Shown: one piece after another, positions 11,641-23,250 of the stretch
How the letters are laid out: each line of letters begins with the position of its first letter
How positions within the stretch are numbered: position 1 is the first letter of the stretch
NCBI GenBank assembly: GCA_021397845.1
Contig: CM038052.1
Coordinates: 45,778,949-45,842,948 of the forward strand
Direction: 5' to 3'
Origin: Areca catechu
Taxonomy: Eukaryota > Streptophyta > Magnoliopsida > Arecales > Arecaceae
DNA: 64,000 nt
Made by a program: the position numbers and the translations under genes
Notes under the pieces: model-generated
Seen by the model: the letters and a program-made list of their open reading frames with translations, nothing else
Told to the model about the DNA's origin: nothing
Database searches by the model: none

Positions 11641-12600
11641 TCACCTGGACTATAGCAGACATATCGGGATCTCACCAGAATTGATCACCCACAGGCTGAA
11701 TGTCGACCCCAACTGCCACCTAGTTTGGTAAACGAAAAGGAGTTTCACCCCAGAGTGGCAGAAAGCAATTGATGAGGAGGTTGAAAAGCTCCTTGTGATA
11801 GGCTTCATCGACAAGATACGTACCCTGAAAAGGAGTTTCACCCCAGAGTGGCAGAAAGCAATTGATGAGGAGGTTGAAAAGCTCCTTGTGATAGGCTTCA
11901 TCGGCAAGATACGTACCCTGATTGGCTTGCTAAGGTAGTGATAATTAGGAAGGCTTCCAGGAAGTGAAGGATCTACATGGATTACACCAATCTCAATCGG
12001 GCATGCCCAAAGAATAGCTTCCCGCTTTCCAAGATTGACCAACTGGTGGATGTGACCTCGGGCCACAAGCTCCTTAGCTTCATGGATGCATTCTCCAAAT
12101 ACAACCAAATTTGCATGCATCCAGAGGACGAGGAGCACATGGTGTTCATGACCGACAGAGGTACATATTGTTACAGGATGATGCCATTCGGCCTCAAGAA
12201 TATAGGGGCCACATACTAGTGCCTAGTCAATAGGGTCTTCAAAGACCAGATCGGTCACAACATGCAAGTCTACGTGGATGCAATGCTTATCATGAGCGAC
12301 AAGGAGTCAAACCATATCACCGACCTGGAGGAGGCCTTTGATAACCTCTGTCTCTATTAGATAAAGCTGAACCCTACCAAATGCATGTTTGGCATTGTGG
12401 CGAAAAAATTTTTGGGATTCATGGTCACCCAAAGGGGGATAGAGGCCAACCCCGAGAAGATCCTGGCAATTCCAATATGAGACCCCATTTTCAAAAAGGA
12501 GGTTCAACACCTGAATGGATGCATTACAACATTAAGCCATTTCATCTCACATTCCATCGAGCATTGCCAGCCATTCTTCAAGGTATTGCGCAAGATGCAT
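11640..12600 (+). pseudogene. pol: Tat 1 reverse transcriptase, broken
   Basis: RT blocks in order: SFTPEWQKAIDEEVEKLL (present twice because of a 93-bp tandem duplication), MDYTNLNRACPKNSFPLSKIDQLVD (11977 onward), SFMDAFSKYNQICMHPEDEEH, YRMMPFGLKNIGATY, then UAG at 12217-12219, then the active-site strand at about 12268-12290 which reads YVDAML, so the second catalytic Asp is Ala. Cannot encode a working enzyme. Confidence 0.86.
11734..11919 (+). repeat. 93-bp tandem duplication inside Tat 1 RT
   Basis: Positions 11734-11826 are repeated at 11827-11919 with a single difference that I can see (cgacaag versus cggcaag). The unit is 31 codons, so the duplication keeps frame. Tat 2 has a single copy. 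The near identity says it is recent relative to the element. Confidence 0.92.
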
Positions 12601-13237
12601 GAGGAAGCTCCTCGCCTCCCCGTCGTTGCTGTCTAGGTTGAAGCCCAGGGAAGAGCTCCTCCTGTACCTAGCAGTCTCACTAAAGGCAATTAGCTCAGTG
12701 CTGGTTTGCACCGATAAGGATGGCTCATAGTGGCCAGTTTACTCACCAGCAAGCTACTCCATGATGCAGAACTAGGTACACTCGATCTAAAAAGATTATA
12801 TTTGTACTCATTATGTCTGTGCAGCATCTTAGGCCCTACTTCCAAGCACATCCGATCACTGTCCTCATCGACTAGCCTTTGAGGGCCATCCTAAGCCACC
12901 TTGACACATTAGGGTGCCTGGCTAGTGGGTGGTGAAACTCGACAAGTTTGACATCACCTACCATCCATGACCGGTGCAAAAGGTCCAAGTCCTTGCTGAT
13001 TTCCTAGTAGAATGCACCTAGGTGGCCGGAGATCTGAAGGAGGCAGACCAATGAGCCGAACCTAGGCGGGACATGGCCCCAAGAGTGATAACGTGGATCC
13101 TCCATGTTGACGATGTGTCCAACACCAGAGGTAGCAGAGCCGGGCTCATCCTCGCCAACCCTGATGAGGTCATTGCGGAGTATGCACTGCGCTTCCTCTT
13201 CAAGGCGACCAATAATCAGGCTGAGTATGAGAGACTT
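12600..13237 (+). pseudogene. pol: Tat 1 RNase H, truncated by copia D
   Basis: Encodes the RT-RNase H connection (PREELLLYLAVSLKAISSVLV) and a second RNase H-like block from about 13070, ITWILHVDDVSNTRGSRAGLILANPDEVIAEYALRF, parallel to WILHVNGTSNVGGSGAGLIL in Tat 2. Having both the ancestral connection/RNase H and this plant-type RNase H is a known trait of the Tat lineage. Several stops occur. The copia D LTR begins directly after AEYE. Confidence 0.82.
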
Positions 13238-14780
13238 TGTTGCCCAGTAAGCAATGCAAGAGGGGGGTGAATTGGGTCTTTAAAAATTATTAATAGAATG
13301 CAAGAGTGTGTGATCCAATCCAATAATTAAACTAAGTACTATGAATGCAAATGAAGTGCTCTTAAGTAAATGTGCAGCGAAAATATAAAGAAATAAAAGT
13401 AAGAGCAAATAGAAGAGACACACAATCACAAACACAAGGAAGTATAGTGGTTCGGTGCTATCCAATGCACCTACATCCACTCCCCAATATCTTCTTGGGA
13501 ATTCACTATAATCTCAACTGATTATAGTCGATTAGTTTTCCGGGCTCACTAATCAAAACCTGACTTGTTTTCATAAGGATCACAAGTCAAAACCTCACTT
13601 GGTTTTACTGGCTAACCAAGAACCTAAATGGTTTTAAGGCTCACCAACAACCTCCCTTGGTTTTACGGGCTAACCAAGAACCAATTGATTTTCAAAGGCT
13701 CACCAATAACATCCTTGATTTTCTAATAGGCTAACCAAAAACCCTTACAATAAATATAGTTTGAAGAAAAGAAACAATGAAAGGTTTCTAATAAAAAATG
13801 GGTATCTCTTTGAAGCTCGATGTAGTGCTGCCTCCAACTTGATGAAGCCTCTTTAATTGCTCAAGAATGATCGATCTGGAATGCTCTTAAAGGCTCTTGA
13901 ATGCTTGGAGACTTGCTTTTGCTTGAAGTTGGTTGAACTCAATGAATAGGAGTGAATGCTCTTCTTTTCTTCTCTCTTGGTTATTCATTTTTCATTCCCA
14001 TATGTTTTGATTTGATTTTAATCATATAAATACCTTTCCAAGGCCTCAAACTTGGTTTCTAGCCGTTAGGCATGAAAAACTAGCTGTTGGGAGCCAAGAG
14101 ATATGAGTTCTGCATTTGAAAAATTAGCCGTTACTATTTCTAGAACCCTATGTGTCGATACTTCAGGTTGTGAGTTGACACTTCAGGTCGACACATGTAC
14201 TCCTTGAGTCGACATTCTAAATATCTTCAATGTAGCTTTCTGGAATTCTCAGGTGAGTCAACACTTCTACTGGTGAGTCGACACTATACATCCATGTGTC
14301 AACACTTCATCCAGATCTTCAACTTCAGCAAGTTCTGTAACCCAAAAATCTCAGGTAATGAGCTGATCCATGTGTCGACACTTTGAGTCGACACAACATA
14401 TCCATGTGTTGACACTTTAGCCATGCCAACTGAAACTATCTTTGTGTGCCGGTTTATGTCGACACTTCACTGTCATGAGTCAACACTTGAGTTGTAGGTG
14501 TCGACACTTTGAGTCGACACATCATTGAGATTCTTTCAAAAATATCTAAACTTGTGCTGAAACAAGTCTGTGTTGAACTCATATGTCCACTCAAGCAATC
14601 TTCAACTATCAAAGTCTTCTTTAAGCAGATTTTTTATCTCAATTTGGGACTTCTTCAATCAAGCAAATTTTTGTCAAGTTGATGAGTACCTTTTTCTATA
14701 AAAACATACTTCAAGAAAATCATTAGTACTCAACTTATATTTAAGCATTTTGCTTATCATCAAAATCAATAACGGAGTCA
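13238..14780 (-). repeat. Copia D 3' LTR with GTCGACAC motif array
   Basis: 1543 bp, minus strand from TGACTCCG (14780) to CAACA (13238). An array of GTCGACAC-like words, many in inverted pairs, fills about 14156-14525; a TATA-like TATTTATAT (minus) lies at about 14022-14034, downstream of it. The array therefore sits in U3 directly upstream of the core promoter. Sequence past 13940 is the only copy of that LTR portion in the window. Confidence 0.9.
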
Positions 14781-15651
14781 ATAATCTCTCCCGTTTTGAT
14801 GATGACAAAACCTTTAAGTATAAATTGCATAAAGAGCTTTCAAAAGAACTTTTCAAGGTGCGAAGAGCTAATTGCAATAGGTGTTGAGTATTGGAAAAGA
14901 TGTATCAGAGCAAGAGTATTATAATGGCTAAGAGTATCAGAGCTTGGAATATATATAAGAGATAAATTCATGTATCATGATACTCTAAAAGAAAACATGC
15001 TCAGGAGAGACAAATTCAGCAATAGACTAGGCTCCTTTGAATAGATGATTCGTAAAAGAATTTGTAAACATCTTTTTAAACATCTAAAGAAAAGATTTGA
15101 CATGAATTCAATTCAAAATTGATTTTCAATACAAAGAAGGTATTACTCCCCCTTACTCAATGAATTTTGTAAAGAATTTTCAATTCAAGCTCAAACAAAT
15201 CCCAAAAAAATTTTCAAACACATTTATACTTTAGTCTTATTACTCCCCCTTTTGTTATCATTAAAAAGGAAGGAAGAGAATAATAAGTAAGTCATTCAAG
15301 ATAAAACATTGAAGTACAACATAGAAATTCATTCATCCATTCATTCATAAATGAAGATAATGAAGTACTGATGGTAATTAATGCATTTCATTTATTTGTA
15401 TTCATAACATGAAGTACAACATAAAATTTCATACAAGGTCATAATTTGTACATAAAGAGAACATCAAAACATACAAAAAGTGTAAAAAAGCAAACTATCT
15501 AAACATAAAAACTATCATAATCCTCATCCTCTGAAGATTCGATCTCTATCGATCCAATATCAGTGAAAGCACGAGCTCGGGGCCACATCGATCTGAGATC
15601 ACGAAGATGGGTCCTAGTCGGTTGCGAAGGAGTACGATGACCACATCCTTT
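14781..15651 (-). other. Copia D spacer between extra ORF and 3' LTR
   Basis: No supportable frame. On the minus strand it holds several polypurine-tract-like runs (aaaacgggagagatt next to the LTR, and aaagggggagtaata near 15238-15252 and 15141-15155), a pattern common in SIRE-type elements where extra tracts may prime plus-strand synthesis. Confidence 0.7.
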
Positions 15652-17370
15652 TCATCGAACATAGATCCTGCCTCTAGCTAAAGTAGAAGAGGTGGAGGCT
15701 ATGTCATCAACAGGAACAGAACAGATCAGTGCGACAGTCTCTACAACTGTCGGATGTGGTGTACGATCGAATGAAGGTCCGGAATCAAAATAATGGAAAC
15801 CAGGTGTGTAGAAACCTAGCTCCCGAATAAGAGAGGATGTATATAAGGATGGTGTGTCAGCTATAGGTGAATCAAAAATTGGTGTATCAGCTGAAGAAAT
15901 GATAGGCGTATCAGTTGAAGAAACAGTAAGTGTATAACTAATCGATGAGTCAACAATGGGAGTATCAATGATAGGTGAAAGGATAGGTATGGCATAATGA
16001 TCATCAGATCTAGATGGTGAAGTAGATAGAATAGGAATCTGAATGAGTGAACTGGAAGGATCTCGAATGGAACTCCTAGGTAAGTCTGCTGTCGTCTCTG
16101 TCGCTGGCTCTAACATCAAGTCTGGAAAGTCAAAACCATCAGAGTCAGTCTCACAATCAGTGTCAATCTCTGGTCCTGGTGCAGGTGGAGCTGGAATAGA
16201 TGAGTCGGGAATACTCCCAGAAGAGGGTTTAGATAGTGTAGACAAAATAGCAGAGATGCCATCACTTAATCCTCTGTGGCTCTCTCTCGTCTCCATAATA
16301 AAGCAGTAAGTCACTGTCGAACAGTCATAACATCTGTTTCTATGTGACTGACTCTGTCTATAAGACTCTCTAAATCTCCTAGAGCATCTGAATGAGTTGG
16401 CTGAGGCTGGGTAGCTGGCTCAGACTGAATCTTTGGAAGATGTGCCTCTGAAGCTCCTGCCTCGCCTGAAAATATACGCTCCTCCTCTGTAGTGTCATCA
16501 TCTCTATCATCGGCCTGTCCTGATACTCTCTGTCTCCATTGGCCTTTGACCAACTGATATCCCATCCGGTGTAGTGACCTGATGTCATAGACATCAGTAT
16601 GTAGATGTATCCAGAAAGGCTCATCATCAAATATCACACTGTACACTTTGAAAAGCAGTGTGAACCCCATCCCGTAGGGTAACCAAAGTCTCTGACTGGT
16701 CGATGCCTCCATCATCTGATGTATCATGAGTACCGAAAGGCAAACTGAAGTGTGCTGAACTAAGGAGACCATCACGAGCAACTCTCTCTCTATGATGTAA
16801 TCAAAACATCCGGTCTTCGGTAGAAGAATCCAGGTGAAAAATGTGATGTAGTATTCTTATCTCAGCAGAAAGATGGGATGCTAGAACAGTGGCTCCCCCA
16901 GGTAGAATATCTGACTCAAAAATACACTAGAGTCCACTAAATCTATCCATTAGACTGTCAACTACTGATCTGGTCTAGGGTATATCCCATACTCTACTCA
17001 AGATCTCTGCAGTCACCGGGATATCTCTGCCTTGGACCTAAGCTAACCACCCATCACTGCCATGGGCTAAGGATCCGTAGAACTCTCGTATAAGGCCCAG
17101 GTATAATCTCACTCAATGAGCAAAAAGAAGTTAGACCAGCATCTCTAATCCACTGACCAATCTGGAAATATTGATGGTTGACAAATCCAAAGTCAACACG
17201 GTGTTCTCCGATAACTATCTTGGAACTCATGCGACTAGAAGCAGTGAAAAGTGGCCGAATAGGTGGATCTGGAGCTGTGGCTTCATGTTTAGCTTTAGTC
17301 TTTCTTTTCTCTTCATGATTGGATGGTCGAGGGCGATGAACGACTTATTTCCTAGGTCCCATTGCACAGA
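15652..17370 (-). pseudogene. Copia D extra 3' ORF (plant retrotransposon accessory protein), broken
   Basis: Starts at about 17363 (MGPRK). With frameshifts and stops repaired only by eye it gives a domain with VDFGFVNHQYFQIGQWIRDAG, LIREFYGSLAHGSDGWLA and LWLPYGMGFTLLFKVY, then a low-complexity Ser/Asp/Pro-rich tail (15652-16314) with an acidic coiled-coil-like piece at 16311-16480. The order resembles the accessory protein found after pol in SIRE-type elements (often labelled putative plant transposon protein). Copia C has a relative at 33129-34790. Its role is not known; env-like function has been proposed for some relatives but I see no clear signal peptide or membrane anchor. Confidence 0.68.
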
Positions 17371-17804
17371 AGATAGGTTTGAACGAGAATGGAGAAAAAA
17401 CCTAGGGTTTCTATGGTTCAAAATGGAAATGGGAGAGGGAATGTTGCAAAATCCGAACCAAAAACTATCCAAAACGAAGATTAGAGGGGGTTTGAGCTGA
17501 GATTTGGAGGGAAGGAGTAGTTAGAATGGAGCTAGGGCAAGTGTCGGCTCGAGTTGGGAGAAAAAATGGGGAAGAAAACGCTTCGATTTTGCCCTATCTT
17601 CGGTCTACACCCGTTCATGTGTCGACTCATGACACAGTCCCATGTGTCGACACATCAAGGTGTTGACACATACATGTGTCGACACGTCAACTTAAAATTG
17701 AAAATCCAGAGAATGAAGTGCATATCAAAATCACAAGAAATACAATGAAATTCAATAAGATTGATGTCAAATTTGATCTATTTGGAGGCAAAGATTGGAA
17801 AATT
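17371..17804 (-). other. Copia D spacer between pol and extra ORF, with GTCGACAC words
   Basis: AT-rich spacer. Positions 17615-17692 hold five or so GTCGAC/GTGTCGACAC words, the same motif as in the U3 of this element. No frame supported. Confidence 0.7.
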
Positions 17805-20800
17805 TTAATCAAAAGGATTAATGATCCCAAGTTCTATTCTAATCATACTGAATCGATCTTCTTGGAGAGGCTTAGTTAAAATATCAGCTAATTGCAATTC
17901 AGTATAAATAAATTCAAGCACAACATTATTATTTTCAACATGATCTCTAATAAAATGATGCCTAGTTTCCATGTATTTAATTCTAGAATGTTGAACAGGA
18001 TTTTTAGTCAAGCAAATAGCACTGGTATTATCACATTTTATAGGTGTACTAGTTAATTTGATTCCAAAATCTTCAAGTTGTTGCTTAATCTACAAGATTT
18101 GAGCACAACAACTTCTTATTGCAATATACTCTCAGCTTCAATTATGGATAGTACAATTGAAGTTTGTTTCTTGCTAAACTAGGAGATTAAGTTAACTCCA
18201 AGAAATTAGCAAGTTCCACTAGTACTTTTTTTATCTAATTTATACCAAGCAAAATCAGCATCAGAATATCCAATTATATCAGTAGATGAGTCTCTAGAAT
18301 ACCATAAGCCAAAATTAATTGTACCAGATAAGTATCTAATAATGCACTTAACAGCCAACAGATGTGATTCCTTAGGTTCAGACTGATATATAGCATACAT
18401 GCATACACTGAACATTATATCTGGTCTACTAGCAGTTAAGTACAATAAATAGCCAATCATACCTCTGTATAATTTTTGATTTATAGATTTACCATGCTTA
18501 TCTTTATCAAGTTTATAAGAGGGACTCATAGGTGTACCTATTGACTTAGTAGTTTCCATCCCAAACTTCTTTATGATTTCTCTTGTATACTTAGCTTGGT
18601 TAATGAAGATTCCATCGTTAGTTTACTTGATTTGGAATCCGAGAAAGAAATTGAGTTCTCCCATCATGCTTATTTCAAACTCACCCTGCATTAGCTTAGC
18701 AAACTCTTGACAAAGAATTTCATTAGTAGCACCGAAAATAATATCATTAACATAGATTTGTACTGCTAATAAATCATCATTTTCTTCGTTAGAAACAAAG
18801 TTTTATCAACATGGCCTCTAAAAAATTCATTTTTAATTAGAAATTTGTTGAGTCTTTCATACCATGCTCAGGATGCTTGCTTTAAACCATAAGTGCCTTG
18901 TGTAATTTAAAAACATAATCAGGATGTACGTGATTTTCAAAACCAAGTGGTTGTTCAACAAAAACTTCTTCTATTATAAAGCTATTTAGAAAAGCACTTT
19001 TAATATCCATTTGAAAGAGTTTGAAATTCATAAAACAAGCAAATGCTAATAGTAGTCTAATTGCCTCAAGTCTAGCAACAGGAGCAAAAGTTTCATCAAA
19101 ATCAATTCCTTCCTCTTGATTGTCCAAGCATTATTTCTATCAAACTGAATTAATTCATCTTGCATAGCATTTATCCAGTTAGGGTCTTTTTCAGCATCTT
19201 CAAAACATTTAGGCTTTACTTGAGAAATAAAAGCAATATAATCACATTCATTTCTAATTGAGGCTAAAGTTCTTATCCCTTTAGATGGATCACCTAGGAT
19301 TAATTCCTTAGGATGTTCATGAGCATACCTCCACTCTTTAGATAGATCTTGGTGCTTTGGAGTGTCTTCACCTTTCTCATTTTTGTCTTGATCTTCTTCA
19401 CCTTGTTAAGAAGGTTGATCATTCAAAGTCAACTTTTGTAACTTATCAACACCTGCACATGCATCAGAAGTATCCTCTTTTCTTGAGGATTTGTTAGCAG
19501 GCTCTTCAAAAACTACATTTACAAACTCCTCTACAACTAGGATTCTTTTGTTAAAAACTTCGTATGCCCTGCTTAATGTAGAGTATTCTAAAAAAATACC
19601 TTCATCATACTTGGCATCAAATTTTCCAAGATTGTCTTTACCATTATTTAAGATAAAACACTGACAACCAAAAACTCAAAAATACTTTAAAGTTGGTTTT
19701 CTTTGATTCCAAAGTTCATAAGGAGTTTTTTTTAAGATAGGGCGAATCAAAACTCGATTTAAAATATAGCAAGCAGTATTAATAGCTTCAGTCCAAAAAT
19801 ATCTTGGCAAATCGTTTTCATAATTTATAGTGTGTGCCATTTCTTCTAAAGTACGATTTTGTCTTTCTATTATCCCATTCTACTGAGGTATCCTAGGTGC
19901 AGAAAAATTATGTCCAATACCTTTTTCATTACAAAAACTTTTAAAATCCTGATTTTAAAATTCAGAACCATGATCACTACGTATGCAAATAACTGAAGTA
20001 CCTTTTTCATTTGAAACTTTTCGGTAAAACTTTACAAATACAGAAAATAATTTTTTATGAACAAGAAAGAAAACCCAAGTAAATCTTGAAAAATCATCCA
20101 CTATAGCCAATCCATATCTCTTGCCTCCTAGACTGGATGTTCTAGTTGGTCCAAAGAGATCCATATGAAGTAGTTCTTTCAAACTTATTTTCCAAATTGA
20201 CAAGCTTGGCAAACTCTATCTTTTTCAAAAACAAGTTTTGGTAAATCTCTTACTAAATCCTTATTGCAAAGTTTTGAAAGTAAATACATACTAGCATGAC
20301 ATAGTCTTCTATGCCAAAGCCAACTAATCTCATCTTTAGTAGAATTCATTACAACTAGGCATTCTTCATTAGGCAAAGATAGATCATCTAAATCTACCAA
20401 GTAAATGTTACCATGCCTTTTTCAATGAATTGTACTCCATTTTTATCAAGACTAGAAATCATGCATTAAGATGATTTAAAAATAACTTGAAAATCTTTAT
20501 CGTAAAATTGACTAATACTTAAAAGATTATGCTTTAAACCTTCAACCAAAAGTACATTACTAATACATATAGAAGGAGTAATGTGAACCTTACCAATACC
20601 AATGATTTTTATTTTACCATTATCCCCGAAGGTCACACTCCCCCCATTCATTGCTTCAAGAGAGGTGAATTGCTTCACATCTCCTGTCATGTGCCTTGAG
20701 CAACCATTATCAAGATACCATAGTCTTTTGTTTTCCTTGGTTGTAAGATACACTTGTAATACAAATCAAGCTTTATTTTTAGGTACCCAAGCCAACTTGA

Positions 20801-20860
20801 ATCCTTTAGGGTTAGCACTTAAATTGGTTCCTTTTGGAACCAAAACTTTTTCATAAATAT
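17805..20860 (-). pseudogene. pol: Copia D pol: protease, integrase, RT, RNase H, broken
   Basis: Minus-strand pieces in copia order. Protease: WYLDNGCSRHMTGD near 20710, where the catalytic D-S/T-G is D-N-G. Pre-integrase zinc domain: LWHRRLCHAS and VCQACQFGK (20185-20400). Integrase core: MDLFGPTRTSS, DDFSRFTWVFFL, RSDHGSEF (19955-20212). RT: DETFAPVARLEAIRLLLAFA, FQMDIKSAFLN (18882-19127); the active-site strand near 18742-18758 reads YVND, first catalytic Asp to Asn. RNase H: GYSDADFAW (18206-18559) and the end ADILTKPL (17805-18011). At least five stops or frame changes separate the pieces. Two catalytic residues are lost independently. Confidence 0.9.
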
Positions 20861-22495
20861 TAACTTTTCTTATATTGCATTAAAAAGCTTTTGTCCATGT
20901 TTTTTGCATGAAAAACATGTTATATTAGATGATGCAGGTACAAAAAAAATTTTGAAATACTTTTGTTGTCTTTGGGGTCTATAACCTAATCTTGCTTTGT
21001 TAAAAACTGCTCTTTAGTTGTTTAAAAGAAGATTTAATTTTTCTATGCTATAGGTAAACTTTTCAACAAAAGATTTCATTTTGTCAAGCTCATTTTTATA
21101 CATTTTGTTTTCCAATTCTAAATCCTTGTTTTTCTTCAAAAGATCACCATTTGAAATGATAGTTTTGGATCTTTTTTAAACATCATTTTTCATTATTAAA
21201 GTATTATTTTTCTTTTCCAAAACATCTAGTTTGATTTTCAAATCACTAAGTTCATCTAAAAGAGAATTGTTTTCATGAGATAAACTGTTTGCATGTTTTT
21301 TCAAATTTCTATTTTCAGTTAAAATCAGTTTCTAATCATGCATTAATTCATCAAAAGCATTTCTTAATTCATCAAAGGTAAAATCTATTTCTGTATCAGA
21401 AGTTACTTCTTCCTGCTCTTGATGTGCCATGAGACATAGGTTTGCAATTTCAGCTTGTTCTTCTTCTGAACTGGAGTCCTCACTATCACTCCAGGTAACC
21501 ATCATAGCCTTTTTTCTTAGCTTCTTCCTTGACTTCTTTAGAAGAGGGCAGTTGAATTTATAGTGTCCTTGCTTCTTACACTCGAAGCATGTCGGTATCT
21601 CCTTCTCATTTTCCTTTTCTTTTTCTTTTTCTTTCACTTTTCCCTTCTCTTTAGTTGATTGAAACTTCTTCTTGTAAGAGAACTTTCTTCTTTTCATGAA
21701 CATTCTAAATTTTTTTATAAGAAGTGCTTCTTCACTTTCATCATCTTCTTCTTCTTCGAATTCATCAATTGAGGATTCTTCTTGTATGGTGGATTTGAAT
21801 GCAATCCTCTTTTTTTTCTTATCCATATCCATAGATTTTTGCTTCACATTCTGCTCATAAGTCATGAGCGATCCTACCAGCTACTCTAATGGTAGCTTGT
21901 CAACATCTTTAGCTTCTTGGATGGCGGTCACCTTCGGATCCTATGAGGTTGGAAGTGACCTAAGAATTTTGTTGACAAGATCAGCATTAGACATTATTTT
22001 TTCTAAACTTCTCATTCCATTTACAATATTTGTAAATCTAGTGTACATATCAGTGATATACTCATTAGGTTCCATTCGGAACATTTCATATGTGTGCACT
22101 AACATGTTCACTTTAGTATTTTTCACTTGATTGGTACCCTCATGGATAACTTCAAGTGTGTCCCATATTTTCTTGACGGATGTGCAAGTATATATCCTAT
22201 TGAATTCACTAGGATCTAATGCACAATAAAGGAGATTCATTACTTTTGCATTGATCTTGGATTGTTTAATATCATTTTCATCCCAATCCTTTTCGAGCTT
22301 TGGGATGGAAACATCATTAACCACAATCGAAGGAATATGTGGACCTTTATCAACTACCTTCCACAAGTTATAATCAATAGAATGCATGTATATTCTCATT
22401 CTTGTTTTTCAATAAGTATAATTTGATCCATTGAAAAATAGAAGTCTATTTGAGGCTTGTCCCTCAACTACACTAGTACCAATAGGGGCTGCCAT
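20861..22495 (-). pseudogene. gag: Copia D gag with CCHC knuckle and coiled coil, broken
   Basis: Likely start ATG at 22493-22495 (MAAPIGTSVVEGQ), followed by NRLLFFNGSNYTY and a UGA where family members have Trp, then a UBN2-type capsid from 22399 (MRIYMHSIDYNLWKVV). Two in-frame UAG codons follow (near 21938 and 21880). The part at 21332-21865 has a Lys-rich stretch and a CCHC knuckle CFECKKQGHYKFNC. From 21331 to about 20960 the frame gives a Leu/Lys/Asn heptad-like region (DLKIKLDVLEKKNNTL), a probable coiled coil, and a second knuckle-like CFSCKKHG. Long gag with a coiled coil is usual in SIRE-type elements. Confidence 0.86.
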
Positions 22496-22536
22496 ATATC
22501 TTTACTTAAGGTGGTTAGACCTATAAACTGATAACA

Positions 22537-22551
22537 GGGCTCTGATATCAC
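22537..22551 (-). promoter_or_regulatory. Copia D primer-binding site (decayed initiator Met tRNA site)
   Basis: Minus strand reads gTGATATCAGAGCCC directly inside the 5' LTR; one base differs from the TGGTATCAGAGC consensus complementary to initiator Met tRNA. Confidence 0.82.
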
Positions 22552-22552
22552 T

Positions 22553-23250
22553 TGTTGCCTATTAAGCAACCCAAGAGGGGGGTGAATTGGGTCTCTAAAA
22601 ATTATTAGTGGAATGTAAGAGTGTGTGATCCAATCCAACAATTAAACTAAGTACTATGAATGCAAATGAAGTGCTCTTAAGTAAATGTGCAGCGAAAATA
22701 TAAAGCAATAAAAGTAAGAGCAAATAGAAGAGACAAGTAATCACAAACACAAGAAAATATAGTGGTTCGGTGCTATCTAATGCACCTACATCCACTCCCT
22801 AAGATCTCCTTGGGAATTCACTATAATCTCAATCGATTACAGCCGATTAGTTTTCCAGGATCACTAATCAAAACTCGACTTGTTTTCATAAGGCTCATAA
22901 GTCAAAACCTCACTTGGTTTTATGGGCTAACCAAGAACCTAAATGGTTTTAAGGCTCACCAACAACCTCCCTTGGTTTTGCGGGCGAACCAAGAACCTAA
23001 TTGGTTTTCAAAGGCTCACCAATAACCTCCTTGGTTTTCCAATAGGCTAACAAAAAACCCTTAAAACAAATATAGTTTGAAATAAAGAAATAATGAAAGC
23101 TTTCTAATAAAAAATGGGTATCTCTTTAAAGCTCGATGTAGTGCTACCTCCAACTTGATGAAGCCTCTTTAATTGCTCAAGAATGATTGATCTTGAATGC
23201 TCTTGAAGGCTTTTGAATGCTTGGAGACTTGCTTTTGCTTGAAGTTGGTT
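22553..23250 (-). repeat. Copia D 5' LTR, truncated at the Tat 2 insertion
   Basis: 698 bp that match 13238-13935, starting TGTTGCC on the plus strand. It stops at ...gaagttggttg, and the next base is the TG of the Tat 2 LTR. Differences to the other LTR copy are scattered throughout, so copia D is clearly older than gypsy 1. Confidence 0.9.

Larger units (their letters stand above)
9459..13237 (+). mobile_element. Tat 1: Ty3/gypsy Tat-type element, internal part, decayed
   Basis: Decayed gag, protease, RT and RNase H in order on the plus strand, each resembling Tat 2 (24742-29460). Its 5' LTR and leader would lie left of copia A, outside the window. On the right it is cut inside RNase H by copia D: the coding sequence runs through TNNQAEYE and stops at 13237. 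There are many in-frame stops, mostly UAG where Tat 2 has Gln codons. Confidence 0.88.
13238..23250 (-). mobile_element. Copia D: SIRE/Maximus-like Ty1/copia element, 5' LTR truncated
   Basis: A copia element on the minus strand: 3' LTR 13238-14780, extra 3' ORF, pol, gag, PBS and the first-facing 698 bp of the 5' LTR (22553-23250), where it is cut by the Tat 2 LTR. The 698 bp match 13238-13935 of the other LTR exactly in extent. The remaining 840 or so bases of the 5' LTR are not found after Tat 2, so a later deletion or rearrangement removed them. Many stops and frameshifts show that it is dead. The extra ORF between pol and the 3' LTR is the mark of SIRE/Maximus. Confidence 0.9.

Noticed and set aside
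15652..16314. Retroviral-type envelope protein in copia D
   Set aside because: The extra ORF has a Ser/Asp/Pro-rich tail without a signal peptide or a convincing transmembrane segment; only the accessory-ORF likeness is supported.
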